Source: Coix lacryma-jobi var. lacryma-jobi
Lineage: Eukaryota; Streptophyta; Magnoliopsida; Poales; Poaceae
Assembly: GCA_009763385.1 (NCBI GenBank)
Contig: CM019831.1
Coordinates: 86,153,845 to 86,217,844, forward strand
Reading direction: 5' to 3'
DNA: 64,000 nt
Shown here: in pieces, positions 8,500-19,379 of the stretch
Layout of the letters: each line of letters starts with the position of its first letter
Position numbering within the stretch: the first letter of the stretch is position 1
The notes under the pieces: generated by a model
Database searches by the model: none
What the model saw: the letters and a program-made list of their open reading frames with translations, nothing else
What the model was told of the DNA's origin: nothing
Program-made: the position numbers and the translations under genes

Positions 8500-10530
8500 T
8501 GCGGATACATGGGTGTATGCCGGACCTTGAGATGATGTGTGATTGCCATCTGGTATGATGCGCATTTTCTTTGGCTTGTGTTGTGCAGGTGTCGAGCTCA
8601 GAGACAGTGATCGAAAGCAAGGTGAAGGTCAAGTAGAGACGTGTCGTGCTGATGGACCCAGAGCAGTGAAGGGCGGACGTGAGGCTTGGACGGATGGACC
8701 GGTGGCCTAAGGATCAGCCGTGGTGGCTGACAGCCTGGGATAGCGACAAGTGAAGACTTGCAGGTCGACGAGGTGCACAGGCGGTGCATCCCTCTACGAC
8801 GTAGGTTTGGTGGTTGAGCCACAGAAAAACCACCGAGTGGACGGTTTTCAGGTTTGGGCCTCAAAACCTGGGTGCAGCCGGTTTCGAAGTTTGGGCCTCA
8901 AAACTCGGGTGAGGACGGTTTCCAGGTTTGGGCCTCAAAACCTTGGCGCTGGCGTGTTTCTGAGTTTGGGCCACAAAACTCAGCCAATGGACGTCAAGTT
9001 TCCCAGTTTCAGCCTCAAAACCGGGGGAAGGCCCAGGTTTCCCGGTTTCAGCCTCAAAACTGGGGGGAGGTCCGTTAAAAGGATAGAAGGCATGCGGCGG
9101 CAAGTGGCGGCATCCGATTGGGTCGCGTCGAGGCGAAGCTACCTGTTGTGCGGGCGTGGCCGTCGCATCGACATCAACCTCGAGTTGTTCAAGAATACCC
9201 TTACGGTTAGCCTGCTCACTCATTAGCTGTAAGGGTAGATGGAGAATAATTGTATTAGGCTATATAAGGAGAGGTCACCCCTCCCTCCAGACTATCTCAG
9301 CCATTTGCTACTTTCACTTAGGGTTTCCCGTGTCTCATTCCCTGCTGTAGCTACTGAGATCTGCAGAGACGGTGAATCATACCTCTGTGTATTTGGATTT
9401 TGCGAAAACGGGACCAGATTCCCATTGTCTCCTCGTGGGGATGAATTTCAGGTGGGAATTGAGATTGTGATTCGCGTTCTTGAGTTGTTCTTCGCGTTTT
9501 CCCTTTTCTCTCAATTTTCCCGTCACTCGATCTCTCTCTACGCTGCGTTTTTTTCGAATCCACTTGAATCATCTTGTTCTTTGATGTGAGGAGAACATTT
9601 CCACTGAAGGAATTCATCTCTACCCTCACGAACAAGTAGATCGGGTCGATTCATTTTTCATGGCGACTTTTTCGTTTCTACACTTTCCCTTTTGATTTCC
9701 TGGAGTTTGAGTTGATTTGAGCAAATGATTTCTTACGGATAGTCTTCCAACTACCTAAGGATCATTTCCTCCAAGTTTGGGATAAAGGGATTCTGATTTG
9801 GTTTGGATTCGAGAAGATTTGGGAGAAGGGCGACCGAAATCGCCCTATCTGGGTGTTCGCGGACAGTCCACCATTTGTACTACGGACAGTCCGCGCATCG
9901 GGACTTGGCCAGATCAGTGGCTGCGTGTTTCGGCATTTTGGACTTGGTTTGACCGGCGGACAGTCCGCGTAGTCGGTCGCGGACAGTTCGGGATTCGACC
10001 AGGGAGGTTCAGCACACTTGCGTTTTTGGCAGTTTGGCCGGCGGACCGTCCGCCACCAGACCACGGATAGTCCGGCACTAGGCGGACAGTCTGGGACCGT
10101 ACCCGCGGACAGTCTGGGATCCTGCTGTGTGTTGAGTTTTCATGCGTTTGCTCTTACGGCTTTTCTGCTTCATTTCCGGACTTCTCGTTTCCACCTAAAG
10201 TTCACCTAGGAACCTCTCTAGGTATCTTTGCTACATGTTAACATCGGTATTTGGAGGAATCCCAATGTAGCCTTCCATCTACGTTCCGGGAGTGGGTTTT
10301 TGGGAAGAACACTACTCGGAATTCTTGGCTTCAGATTCGCTCTAGTTTGGTGGTGCCTCGCTTTGATCCTAGGGATCATCCAACCTCTTTCTGAGGGTCG
10401 TGGGCATCACGCTTGTGTTCGAAGCTTTTGGGGTTGATTTGTCTGGACAGTGGCAGAAGTTTTGAAAGAAATTTTTAGGCTCCCATTCACCCCCCCTCTG
10501 TCGCTTTTTGGTAGCATTCTCGGTCCTTCA
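8500..10530 (+). repeat. 5' LTR of Copia-1 (2,031 bp)
   Basis: Starts TGCGGATACATGGGTG at 8500 and ends CGGTCCTTCA at 10530 just before the primer-binding site. The same start occurs at 63381, which opens the 3' LTR of Copia-2. Between ~8838 and 9075 imperfect palindromes of the type CCAGGTTTGGGCCTCAAAAC are repeated. Between ~9850 and 10120 a CpG-rich GCGGACAGTCCGC motif recurs about eight times. The TATA box is at 9261. Confidence 0.9.
9261..9268 (+). promoter_or_regulatory. TATA box in the Copia-1 5' LTR
   Basis: TATATAAG in the context TTAGGCTATATAAGGAGAGG. The same box is seen on the minus strand in the reversed solo LTR near 13000. Confidence 0.6.
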
Positions 10531-10532
10531 AT

Positions 10533-10544
10533 TAGTATCAGAGC
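10533..10544 (+). other. Primer-binding site (initiator tRNA-Met) of Copia-1
   Basis: TAGTATCAGAGC lies 2 nt after the LTR end. It matches 11 of 12 bases of TGGTATCAGAGC, the usual copia primer site complementary to the 3' end of initiator methionine tRNA. Confidence 0.8.
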
Positions 10545-10593
10545 GGGTTAAGGATCTTACACCTTAGCCGGTTCTAGATCCACATAAGGCGAC

Positions 10594-11872
10594 ATGGATC
10601 GCGGCATGGGCAAACCACCATTTTCGATGGGATGAATTATGCATATTGGAAGATACGCATGTCGGCCTATCTGTAGAGCATGGGAGCTTCATTTTGGGAT
10701 ATTTGCAACTCTGTTGATTACGTGGTCTTGGCGGCTCGTGTGACTCAATAGCAGATCGATGAGCACGATGCCAATAGCCGAGCCTGTAATGCTCTTTTCT
10801 CCTGTTTGAGCATGTCTGAGTTTGATCGTGTTTCCCACCTCGCTACGGCTCGGGAGATTTGGGCGACTCTCATGCGTTTTCATGAGGGAACCACTCAAGT
10901 CAAAACCCATCTCTATGAGTCACACAAGCAAGAGTATGAGAACTTTCGACACATGGCTGGTGAGAGCATAGAAAGTTTATTCGCTCGCTTTCAGGTGATT
11001 GTCAATAGGATGAGGGCTAACAAGGAGTTGTTGCCTTTCAACGATCATGAGAGGGCTCTCAAGCTTCTTCATACTCTTGATTGGTCAGTGTGGGACTCTA
11101 AGGTTCAGGCGATCATCAAATCGCCTAACTATGAGACTCTCATGTGCGACGAGCTCTTTAGTAAGCTCAAGTCCACTGAGATTGACGCCATGGCGAGGGC
11201 TTCTTATGAAAATCCTTCTGCCCGTCGATGGCTTTGGTTTCTGGCTCTTCTGCTAACCCCTCTGGAGGCTTTGCATTGTCCTCTCTTCTTTCTCTCACAG
11301 AGGAGCAGCTGAAGTTCATGGCGGACGACGAGTTGGCTTTGCTCGCAAACTGGTTCTCGCGGTTCCACAACAACCGCATGAATCGTCGCCGCGGAGGAGG
11401 ACGAGGTGGCTATTATGAGTGTGGAGGCTGGGACCACTTCATCGCCAATTGCCAGAAGAAGAACAAGCAAGCTTCCGGCAAGGCGGATCACGACCACAAG
11501 TACGACTCCGGCAAGCGCAAGGAGAAGTACGTCCCCACAAAGCACAAGTGGAGGGGCAACTTCAACAATGAGTACATCAAGGAGAAGTACTTGGACAAGG
11601 CCCAGGCCGAGCAGCGTGCCTTCTTCACCACGCTCAGTGACGTCAACGACTCAGACAATAACTCCACAGCTTCAAGTGATGATGAGTGTGAGAAGAAGAA
11701 GATCGAGGACAAGTTGAACGGTCTTGCTTCTTCGCCGACAACAAGGGCTTCTGCACCATGGCCCTCGGCGATGAGGTCAACTGTGAGCTGGAGGAGATCC
11801 CTCAGAATGATGACGACGACAACGACAACTCCTCCTAGGTACCTCAGACACCCGATGAGCTTTCTGCTGAGG
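10594..11872 (+). pseudogene. gag: gag of Copia-1, N-terminal part
   Basis: The segment encodes a Sirevirus-type gag (capsid-like, UBN2/Retrotran_gag_2 family): DGMNYAYWKIRMSAYL, then EIWATLMRFHEGTTQVK and SIESLFARFQVIVNRMRANK. It is broken by in-frame TAGs at 10674 and 10749 and by frameshifts near 10620 and 11220. The first zinc knuckle reads YYECGGWDHFIANC, so its first cysteine is replaced by tyrosine; Copia-2 keeps CFECGDPEHFIANC. Coding is cut at 11872 by the reversed solo LTR and resumes at 13731. Confidence 0.85.
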
Positions 11873-13725
11873 TGAAGGACCAAAAGTGCTAAAGCAAAGG
11901 CGACCAGAGGGGGGTGAATGGGAGCTTTAAATTTCTTTTCAGAAACTTATCCCGAGAATCAACCCCAAGAGAAAACCTAGAGCTTGGTATTGTCCACGAC
12001 CCTAGATGTAGGGTGGATGCTTCCAAGAAGCATAGCGGGACACAACACAACTCTAGAAACCTAACGCAAAAACTGGAAACCGAAACCAGCAATAGACGAA
12101 CGAATTGCGGACGAAAGCCTGCGAAACTGCACTAACCGAACTCTGATGAGCGTCCGGTCAGGGTTGATCGGACGCGTCCGGTCGGTTCAAAACCGATTCG
12201 GGAGCTCTCTATGTTGGACCGGACTCAAAGAGTCTGAGCGTCCGATCACAGCACTTAGCGTCCGGTCAACACCAACGAAAATCGATGAACAGTGGGACAA
12301 GCGAGTCCAGTCAAGCTATTTCAGTGCGTCCTGTCAGAAACGTGTAGAAAAATCTCACTCAGCCATCAACGACCGGACTCACTGGTCAGATTCCGATCAT
12401 CCCATGGCCAGAGTCCGGTCACCTCGAAACATGTTTTTCGTCCACCGATTCGACTCGATCTCACCCAGAATGAATCCTCGAAGGATCAAACTTGGTGGGA
12501 AGTGTCACAAGGATGATAGTGAGCTACTCCAAGGAGATCATGGCTCGAACCTATCTCCAAATCGATGAATCGAAGAAGTTCAGGGAAGGGAGGAGAGAAA
12601 ACGATCCTACGAAGAAATTGCTGGATCTGATGGCTCAATAAGATAGAGAGCAATTCCTTCGGTCAAAAGATCACAAATACATTCGTGAACAAAGTGGTTC
12701 AAGTGGAATCACAAACCTACTCACTGAGAGAAAGATCGAGGCAAATCTCAGTGAGAGCCAAAAATGAAAACGCGAAGAACACACATGCAAGAATGCGATT
12801 TGATCTCAATTTCCAGCCGAAACTTCTCCACACGAGGAGACAACGGGATCCGGTCCCGTTTCCGCAAAATCCAAATACACAGAGGTATGATTCACCGTCT
12901 CTGCGGATCTCAGTAGCTACAACAGGGACGTGGGAGAGCAGAAAACCCTAGAATGAAAATAGCAATAGCTGAGATAGTCTGGAGGGAGAGGTGGTCTCTC
13001 CTTATATAGCCTAATACAATTATTCCCCTTCTACCCTTACAGCTAATGAGCAAGCAGGCTAACCCTAAGGGTATTCCTGACCAACTCGAGGTTGATGTTG
13101 ATCCGACGGCCACGCCCGCACATCAGGTAGCTTCGCCTCGACGTGACCTCACAGGATGCCGCCATTGCGCCGCTCGTCCTTTTCACGGACCTCCCCCCGG
13201 CTTTGAGGCCGAAATCGGGAAACTTGTTGTCCGTCGCCTGAGTTTTGTGGCCCAAACTCAGAAACCCACTAGCGCCTAGGTTTTGAGGCCCAAACCTGGA
13301 AACCGTCCTCAGCCCGAGTTTTGTGGCCCAAACTCGGAAACCGGCCGCACCTAGGTTTTGAGGCCCAAACCTGGAAACCGTCCACTTGGTGGTTTTTCTG
13401 TGGCTCAACCACCAAACCGACACCGTAGAGGGATGCACCGCCCGTCCACTCCGTCCACCCATAAGTCTTCACTTGTCGCTATCCCACGCTGTCAGCCACC
13501 ATGGCCGATCCTTAGGACACCGGTCCGTCAGTCCAAGCCTCACGTCCGCCCTTCATCGCTCTGGGTCCATCGGCACGGCACGTCTCTACTTGACCAGCTT
13601 CACTTTGCCTTCGATCACCGTCTCAGTGCTCGACACCTGCATAACACAAGCCAAAGAACATGCGCATCATACCAGTTGACAATCACTCATCATCTCAAGA
13701 TCCGGCATACACCCATGTATCCACA
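11873..13725 (-). mobile_element. Solo LTR of the Copia-1 family, reversed, inside Copia-1 gag
   Basis: On the minus strand it starts TGTGGATACATGGGTG (from 13725) and ends TTGGTCCTTCA (at 11873), matching both ends of the Copia-1 LTR. It is 1,853 bp. A perfect 5-bp target duplication TGAGG flanks it (11868-11872 and 13726-13730), so it marks a real insertion later reduced to one LTR. The TATA box (minus strand, near 13000) and the palindrome cluster (13185-13400) are kept. The CpG-rich module differs: CGTCCGGTC-type repeats (12140-12420) replace the GGACAGTCC repeats of the host LTR. Confidence 0.93.
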
Positions 13726-13730
13726 TGAGG

Positions 13731-15290
13731 TCGATAAACTTACTGCTTCCCTTCTCAGTCAAGATAAGCTGCTTAGACATGCTGCTAGAGAGAGGAAGGA
13801 GTTTAGGCAGAAGTGAGAGGATGCGGTGAAGGAGCTTGAGTCTGTTAAGGCCACCGTTGTTGTGACTGAGGAGGATGAGTGTGAGATGTGCTCCAAGCAC
13901 ATGACTGACCTTCTCACTTTGAGGGGGAAGTATGTTGCTTTGGTTGGAGAGGTGGATGAGCTTAGGGCTAGACCGGTGTTGCTGAGTGCATGCAAGTCCT
14001 GTGCAGGATTGCAATCTGAGTTGGCAGAGAAGAATGCCCAGATTGTGTCTCTTGAGAAGGCCAGCTCGGATAGCACTTGTGTGTCTAGGTGCGCCTTATG
14101 TGAGGGTTTGGAGATGGAGATTGCGAACGTTAAGCATGACAAGATGCAAACTGAGGAAGAAAACACATACCTTCGGACCATCTTGTCATGGGTGTCTAGT
14201 GGTGAGCCGCAGCTTGGGATGATGATTGCCCAATTCAAACGTGCTGCTGGAGGTGTTGGTGTTGGTTTTGCTCAGGATGTTGAGTGTGCAACATCTTTTG
14301 GGAAGGTTGGTGAGTTTAGTGGTCTTAAGCCGAGTGAGAAGCCCAACTCCACCACTACTCCCGAACTAACCAAGATTCCACCCAAAGAGCCTCTCAAGCC
14401 TAACACCAAAGATGGAGTGTTTGTGGAACCTCCAAGAGCTCCACCCAAGAAACAGACATGGGCTCCAAAACCAAACCACCTGAGGATCAAGCTAGACACT
14501 ATGCCACCAATCCATGTGGAGCTCATGCCTCAAAAGAACCAAGTGATCCACACCCAATACTTTGAGTACCAACAACCCCCTTTGAGAGCGGTGAGGTACC
14601 ATTGTGAGCACTGTGAGAGAGATAGACACTTGAGGGAGTTTTGCTTTCGGCGCAAGAGAGAGGAGCATTGTGCAAAGGAGATGAACAACTTGGATATGTA
14701 CCGTCCTTTCGATGATGTACATACGCCGAAGGTTCAAAGGAGGGTTGCTAGGCCAAGAGGTCCAATGCCTCAAGGTCCTAGGCCACATGGAGGTCGTGCC
14801 CGGCGGGATCCTACTTTTGTAGGCTATGGACCCCGTGGCGGTGGGTTTGTTGTTGAGCGTTACCCCCACCACGTTTTGGCTATCGCGATGGACGCTCTTC
14901 CCTCAGCGGACCATGTTTTCCTTTGTGTGGTGATCGGTTTCCCCGTAGGCGTGCTAGGAATGGTTTTTCTACTAACTATTCTTTTGAGCAGCCGGGACAA
15001 CATTGGTACACTTCCCATTTTACTCACCCCAGTGTTGGATCATATGCTCACACTATGTCTTTTTATTGATGTAGGTAAGGCGATTGGAGAATGTTTGGTT
15101 GGTGGATTCCGGGTGCTCAAGGCATATGACCGGAAACGCCAAGTGGTTCTCCAGTCTTAGTCCAGTTGCCAGAAAGGAGTTTATCACCTTCGGCGACAAT
15201 AGCAAAGTTAAAGTGTTGTCTCATGGTTCTGTGCGAGTTAATGAGCACTTTGTGTTGCGTGATGTTGCTCTTGTTTCGAACTTGCATTTT
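13731..15290 (+). pseudogene. gag-pro: gag C-terminal part and protease of Copia-1
   Basis: Directly after the solo LTR the gag frame resumes (VDKLTASLLSQDKLLRHAARERKEF). A coiled-coil and cysteine-rich stretch follows (EMCSKHMTDLLTLR, CKSCAGLQSELAEKN), then a zinc knuckle CEHCERDRHLREFC near 14610. The retroviral-type aspartic protease shows DSGCSRHMTG around 15115-15141, its catalytic Asp in the copia form D-S-G. A stop follows the first gag codons (near 13815) and frameshifts lie near 14880 and 15290. Homologous to 48960-50540 in Copia-2. Confidence 0.85.
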
Positions 15291-16620
15291 TAACCTTCTT
15301 TCTGTTTCGCAACTTTTTGAGGATGACTATGAGATTCGTTTTAAGCCGAATGTCAGTCGTATTTTGGATCCTCAGGGCAATCTTGCATGTTTGATTTCGC
15401 CCTTTGGGAAATTCTTTCGTGCGAATTTCTCGGAGTCTTTTGGCATTTCTCGTTGTCTTTTTGCTGGACCCTCCTCCTCGTATCTTTGGAAGTGGCATAG
15501 GAGACTTGGTCACTTGAGCTTCGACTTGCTTGCAAGGCTTAGTTCACTTGGCATAATCCGAGGATTGCCCAAGTTACTCATGGAGAAGGATCTCGTTTGC
15601 CATTCTTGTAGACAAGGGAAAATGGTTGCTGCTCCTCACTATCCTGTGAATCAAGTTATGACCAAGCGCCCTGGAGAGCTTTTGCATATGGACCTTGTAG
15701 GTCCGGCTCGGGTGAGCTCGGTTGGTGGTATGTGGTATGTGCTTGTTGTTGTTGACGACTTCTCGAGATATTCCTTGAGAAAGCTGAGACTTTCTCTTTC
15801 ACTCGCAATCTGACTTTGCGTCTTCAGAACGAGTTCCCTAAGAACTCGATGAGAGCTATTCTTAGCGATAATGGTTCCGAGTTTAAGAGCTCGGACTTTG
15901 AAAAGCTTTCGAACTCTTTGGGTTTAGAGCATCAGTTTTCTTCCCCTACACACCGCCACAAAATGGTGTTGTAGAGAGGAAAAATCGGACCCTTGTAGAG
16001 ATGGCCAGGACGATGCTCGATGAGCATAGGACTCCTATGCGGTATTGGGCCGAGGCTATAAACACTGCTTGCTATATTTTCAATCGCATTTTTCTCTGTG
16101 CCTTCTTGAAGAAAACTTCTTATGAGTTGCGATTTGGGAAACAACCCAAAGTGAGTTATTTTAGAGTTTTTGGTTGCCACTGTTTTATACTTAAGATAGG
16201 CAACTTGAACAAGTTTGAGTCTCGCTCTTCTGACAGTGTATTTTTGGGTTTTGGTAATCATACTTGTGCATATCGTGTACTTAACCTTGATACTAACCAA
16301 GTCATGGAGACATCCGATGTCACCTTCGACGAGACCATGCATTGTCCTTCTTCTAGATTTGAGCGTGTAGGTGATCACGAGGTTGATGAACCTCCTTTTG
16401 ATGATGAGGAAGAAGGTGTTGAAGGGATTGATGATCCAGCACTTCCTCCTCCTGCTGTGCTGATTGGGTCGACTTCAACCACGACTGCTCACGGCCCCGA
16501 GCCGTCTTCTTCCACTACATGGGGGTCGTGTGATCCACCACCTCGGGCTGTACCACTTGTACCCGAGGAGGCACCAGCTACTGTTGAGGGGGAGGTCACT
16601 TCTACAAGGGAGGAGCCATG
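15291..16620 (+). pseudogene. int: Integrase of Copia-1
   Basis: The integrase inserts the cDNA into the genome. Visible parts are the zinc-binding region (WKWHRRLGHLSFDLLARL and CHSCRQGK), HMDLVGPAR with the first catalytic Asp, SDNGSEFKSSDFEK with the second, and VVERKNRTLVEMARTMLDE with the Glu. The C-terminal part continues to a TGA at 16619 where Copia-2 has CGA, a C-to-T change at a CpG. A frameshift near 15770 removes ~30 codons from the open frame. Confidence 0.85.
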
Positions 16621-18265
16621 ACACATTCAGCGCCAACACCCTCCTCAACAGATGATAGGCAACATCCATGAACGCGTCACTCGGTCAAGGTCACAACAAA
16701 TCTCTCACTTTGCTCGTTCTACATTTGTTGTTGATTTTGAACCCCGAGATGTTGGACACGCTTTATCTGATCTGGATTAGGTCAATGTCATGCATGAGGA
16801 GCTTGAAAATTTTGAGAGAAATCGGGTTTGGGTTCTTGTTCCACTTCCTCCTGAGTGTCACCCTATTGGGACAAAATGGGTTTTCAAAAACAAACAAGGA
16901 GATGATGGCCATGTTTTGAGAAACAAGGCCAGACTTGTAGCCCAGTGGTATAGTCAGAAGGAGGGGATAGACTATGAAGCAACTTTTGCTCATGTAGCTC
17001 ATTTGGTGGCAATTAGGATTCTATTGGCTTTTGCTGCATCCAAAGGTTTCAAACTTTTTCAAATGGATGTCAAGAGTGCCTTTCTAAACGAATACATAGA
17101 AGAAGAGGTGTATGTGAAACAACCACCCGGTTTCAAAAATCCCAAGTTTCCAAACCATGTTTTTAAACTGAACAAAGCTTTGTATGGTTTGAAACAAGCC
17201 CCTAGAGCCTGTTATGATAGGTTGAAAACCTTTTTGCTTGCTAAGGGTTTTAAAATGCGATGTGTGGAGAAAAATCTTTTTCTCCTCAAGCAAGGCAATG
17301 GCACTTTGTTGGTTCAGATTTACGTGGACGATATCATTTTTGGCGGTTCTTCTCATGATTTGGTTGTCAAGTTTGCAGATACAATGTGCAGGGAATTTGA
17401 GATGTGCATGATGGGCGAGTTGACATTCTTTCTCGGGTTGCAAATCAAGCAATCCCGAGAAGGGACGTTTGTGCACCAGGGCAAGTACACCAAGTACATA
17501 GTGAAGAAGTTCGATATGGGTGAGGCCAAGCCTCTTCCAACGCCCATGTCGACCACGACGACCCTAGATGCGGATGAGGAGGGAGAAGCTATGGACCAGA
17601 AGGAGTACCGAAGCATGATTGGGTCGCTGCTGTACCTGATGGCGACATGCCCGGACATACAGTTCGCGGTGTGTCTTTGCGCATGATTTCAGTCGTCTCC
17701 GCGCACCTCTCACCATCAGGCGGTCAAGCGCATTATGTGGTACCTTCGTTTCACCCCTGAGTTCGGGATTTGGTATTCTGCTTCTTCTACCCTCTCTCTT
17801 TGCGGATTTTCCGATGCCGATTTTGCCAGTTGTCGACTTGACTGCAAGTCCACTTCTGGGACTTGTCAGTTTTTGGGTTCTTCTCTTGTATCTTGGTCTT
17901 CTCGCAATCTATCTAGTGTCACTCAGTCTACCATGGAGGCTGAATATGTTGCTACGGCTAGCTGCTGTTCACAGTTGTTGTGGATGATGGCCACTTTGCG
18001 TGATTTTGGTCTGAGCTTTTCTCGAGTTCCATTGCTTTGTGACAACATGAGTGCGATTAGCGTTGCTAAGAACCCCGTGCTGCATTCTAAGACCAAACAC
18101 ATTGATGTGCGCTTTCATTTCCTCCGAGACCACTATGAGAAGGGTCATATCGACCTTCGCCATGTCGATACTCATCATCAGTTGGCAGATATTTTCACCA
18201 AGCCTTTGGACCAATCAACCTTTGCTAGGTTGAGATGTGAGCTTGGTGTGTGTTTCCCCTTTTAG
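16621..18265 (+). pseudogene. rt-rnh: Reverse transcriptase and RNase H of Copia-1
   Basis: The RT copies the RNA into cDNA. It shows FQMDVKSAFLN (first catalytic Asp) and YVDDIIFG at 17321 (the other two). RNase H follows (DADFASCRLDCKSTSG, SVTQSTMEAEYVA, KTKHIDVRFHF) and the protein ends QLADIFTKPLDQSTFARL...FPF with TAG at 18263-18265. In-frame stops are seen near 16779 (TGG to TAG) and 17684 (TGA). Catalytic motifs remain readable, so decay is recent. Copia-2 has lost the FQMDVKSAFL motif that is kept here. Confidence 0.9.
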
Positions 18266-19376
18266 TTGGGGGAAACATTTTGGTTCTTGTATCATAGACT
18301 GACTTCTTTTGTTTTGTTCTTGTTTAGTCTTTGCATTTTGTCATATTTTCATCTTTTCTTTTTCGAGCTTCATGTCTATAATTTTTAGAATGAATCTATG
18401 CTCTGTTTAGTGTATGCTCCGATGATATATGATGATGCTTGTAGCTTAGGCTCTTCTTGATCACTATTACATGTTGTGAGCTGAGCTGTTTTTCAGATCT
18501 GTGGATATGTTTAATTCAACATAAAATTTGAAACATGTTCACCATTGAGATTGGCAACTAGCATGTGTAGAATGTGTTGAAGTTACTAGTGCTATTCTTA
18601 TATGTTGGGTTGCTATGTCTCTAGTTCTGAGTCTTTTACTTGCTTGGTATGTTCATTTTCTGTTAAAATTTGAACCAAGTCTAAGTGAATTTTGAAAATA
18701 TCGAGATGGGATTACTTGACAGCACATCACGGTATCGAGACTGTTTCTCATTGCACATTGAGTTTAACTTGAGCCGTGTAGTGTAAGACCAAAACCATTG
18801 CATCAAGCTTCTGATTGCTTATGCATAGGCTTAGCTCAGTTGAAAAGTTAGGCAATGTCAAATTTTCAACCTCTCGCAATCACATGCTTAAAAATTTGAA
18901 CTTGTGTAATCACCACTGTAACTCCAATAAATTTCGAAAACACAAGTCTATGTTTCATTCTGTAGCATGATGATTGAACTTTGCTAGGGGTAGTTCACCT
19001 TGTATACATGTTTAGCACTTGTTTGACTTCCTGTCTATACATGTGTAGTGCTATTTTGATGGTGAAATCCTATTTGAATGGCTTAAAATTGCTCACTAAG
19101 CTCATATGTTCATATTTCGTATTCTGTGATCAGTTTGATCCTTTGCTGGCATTTATACTTGTTGTTGAGTCATCGAATCAGCACTCTTTAGAGCTTCTAT
19201 TTTTTCTATCAATTCTATACCTGAAGCTGCTAACATGCATTTGTGACTCGTATGCATTTGCTCCGGCTTTTCGGATTCCCTTGTTTTGTGCATTTTCAAC
19301 TAAGGGGGAGAAATTGGTTTGGAGCGGTTTTCAGCTAGTTGTGTTGAGCCTTTGCCTCTTTCTGGAGGGACTAGCT
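18266..19376 (+). other. 3' non-coding region of Copia-1 with polypurine motif, truncated
   Basis: About 1.1 kb after the pol stop with no credible ORF of known type. The predicted 198-residue frame at 18981-19577 runs into satellite and is not a gene. A polypurine motif AACTAAGGGGGAGAAA lies near 19299, matching the internal one in Copia-2 at ~62801. The region stops at ~19376 inside GGGACTAGC, with satellite after it. Confidence 0.75.
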
Positions 19377-19379
19377 GTT

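Larger units (their letters stand above)
8500..19376 (+). mobile_element. Copia-1: Ty1/copia Sirevirus-type element, 3'-truncated
   Basis: The element has a 5' LTR (8500-10530), a primer-binding site for initiator tRNA-Met, a decayed gag-pol with the copia order gag, protease, integrase, RT, RNase H ending at 18265, and a 3' non-coding region. A long LTR, an inverted-repeat-rich U3 and repeated polypurine motifs (here near 19299) are Sirevirus traits. Compared with Copia-2, the last ~430 bp of the internal region and the whole 3' LTR are missing: satellite resumes abruptly at ~19376-19383. A reversed solo LTR (11873-13725) is inserted in gag. Confidence 0.88.
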
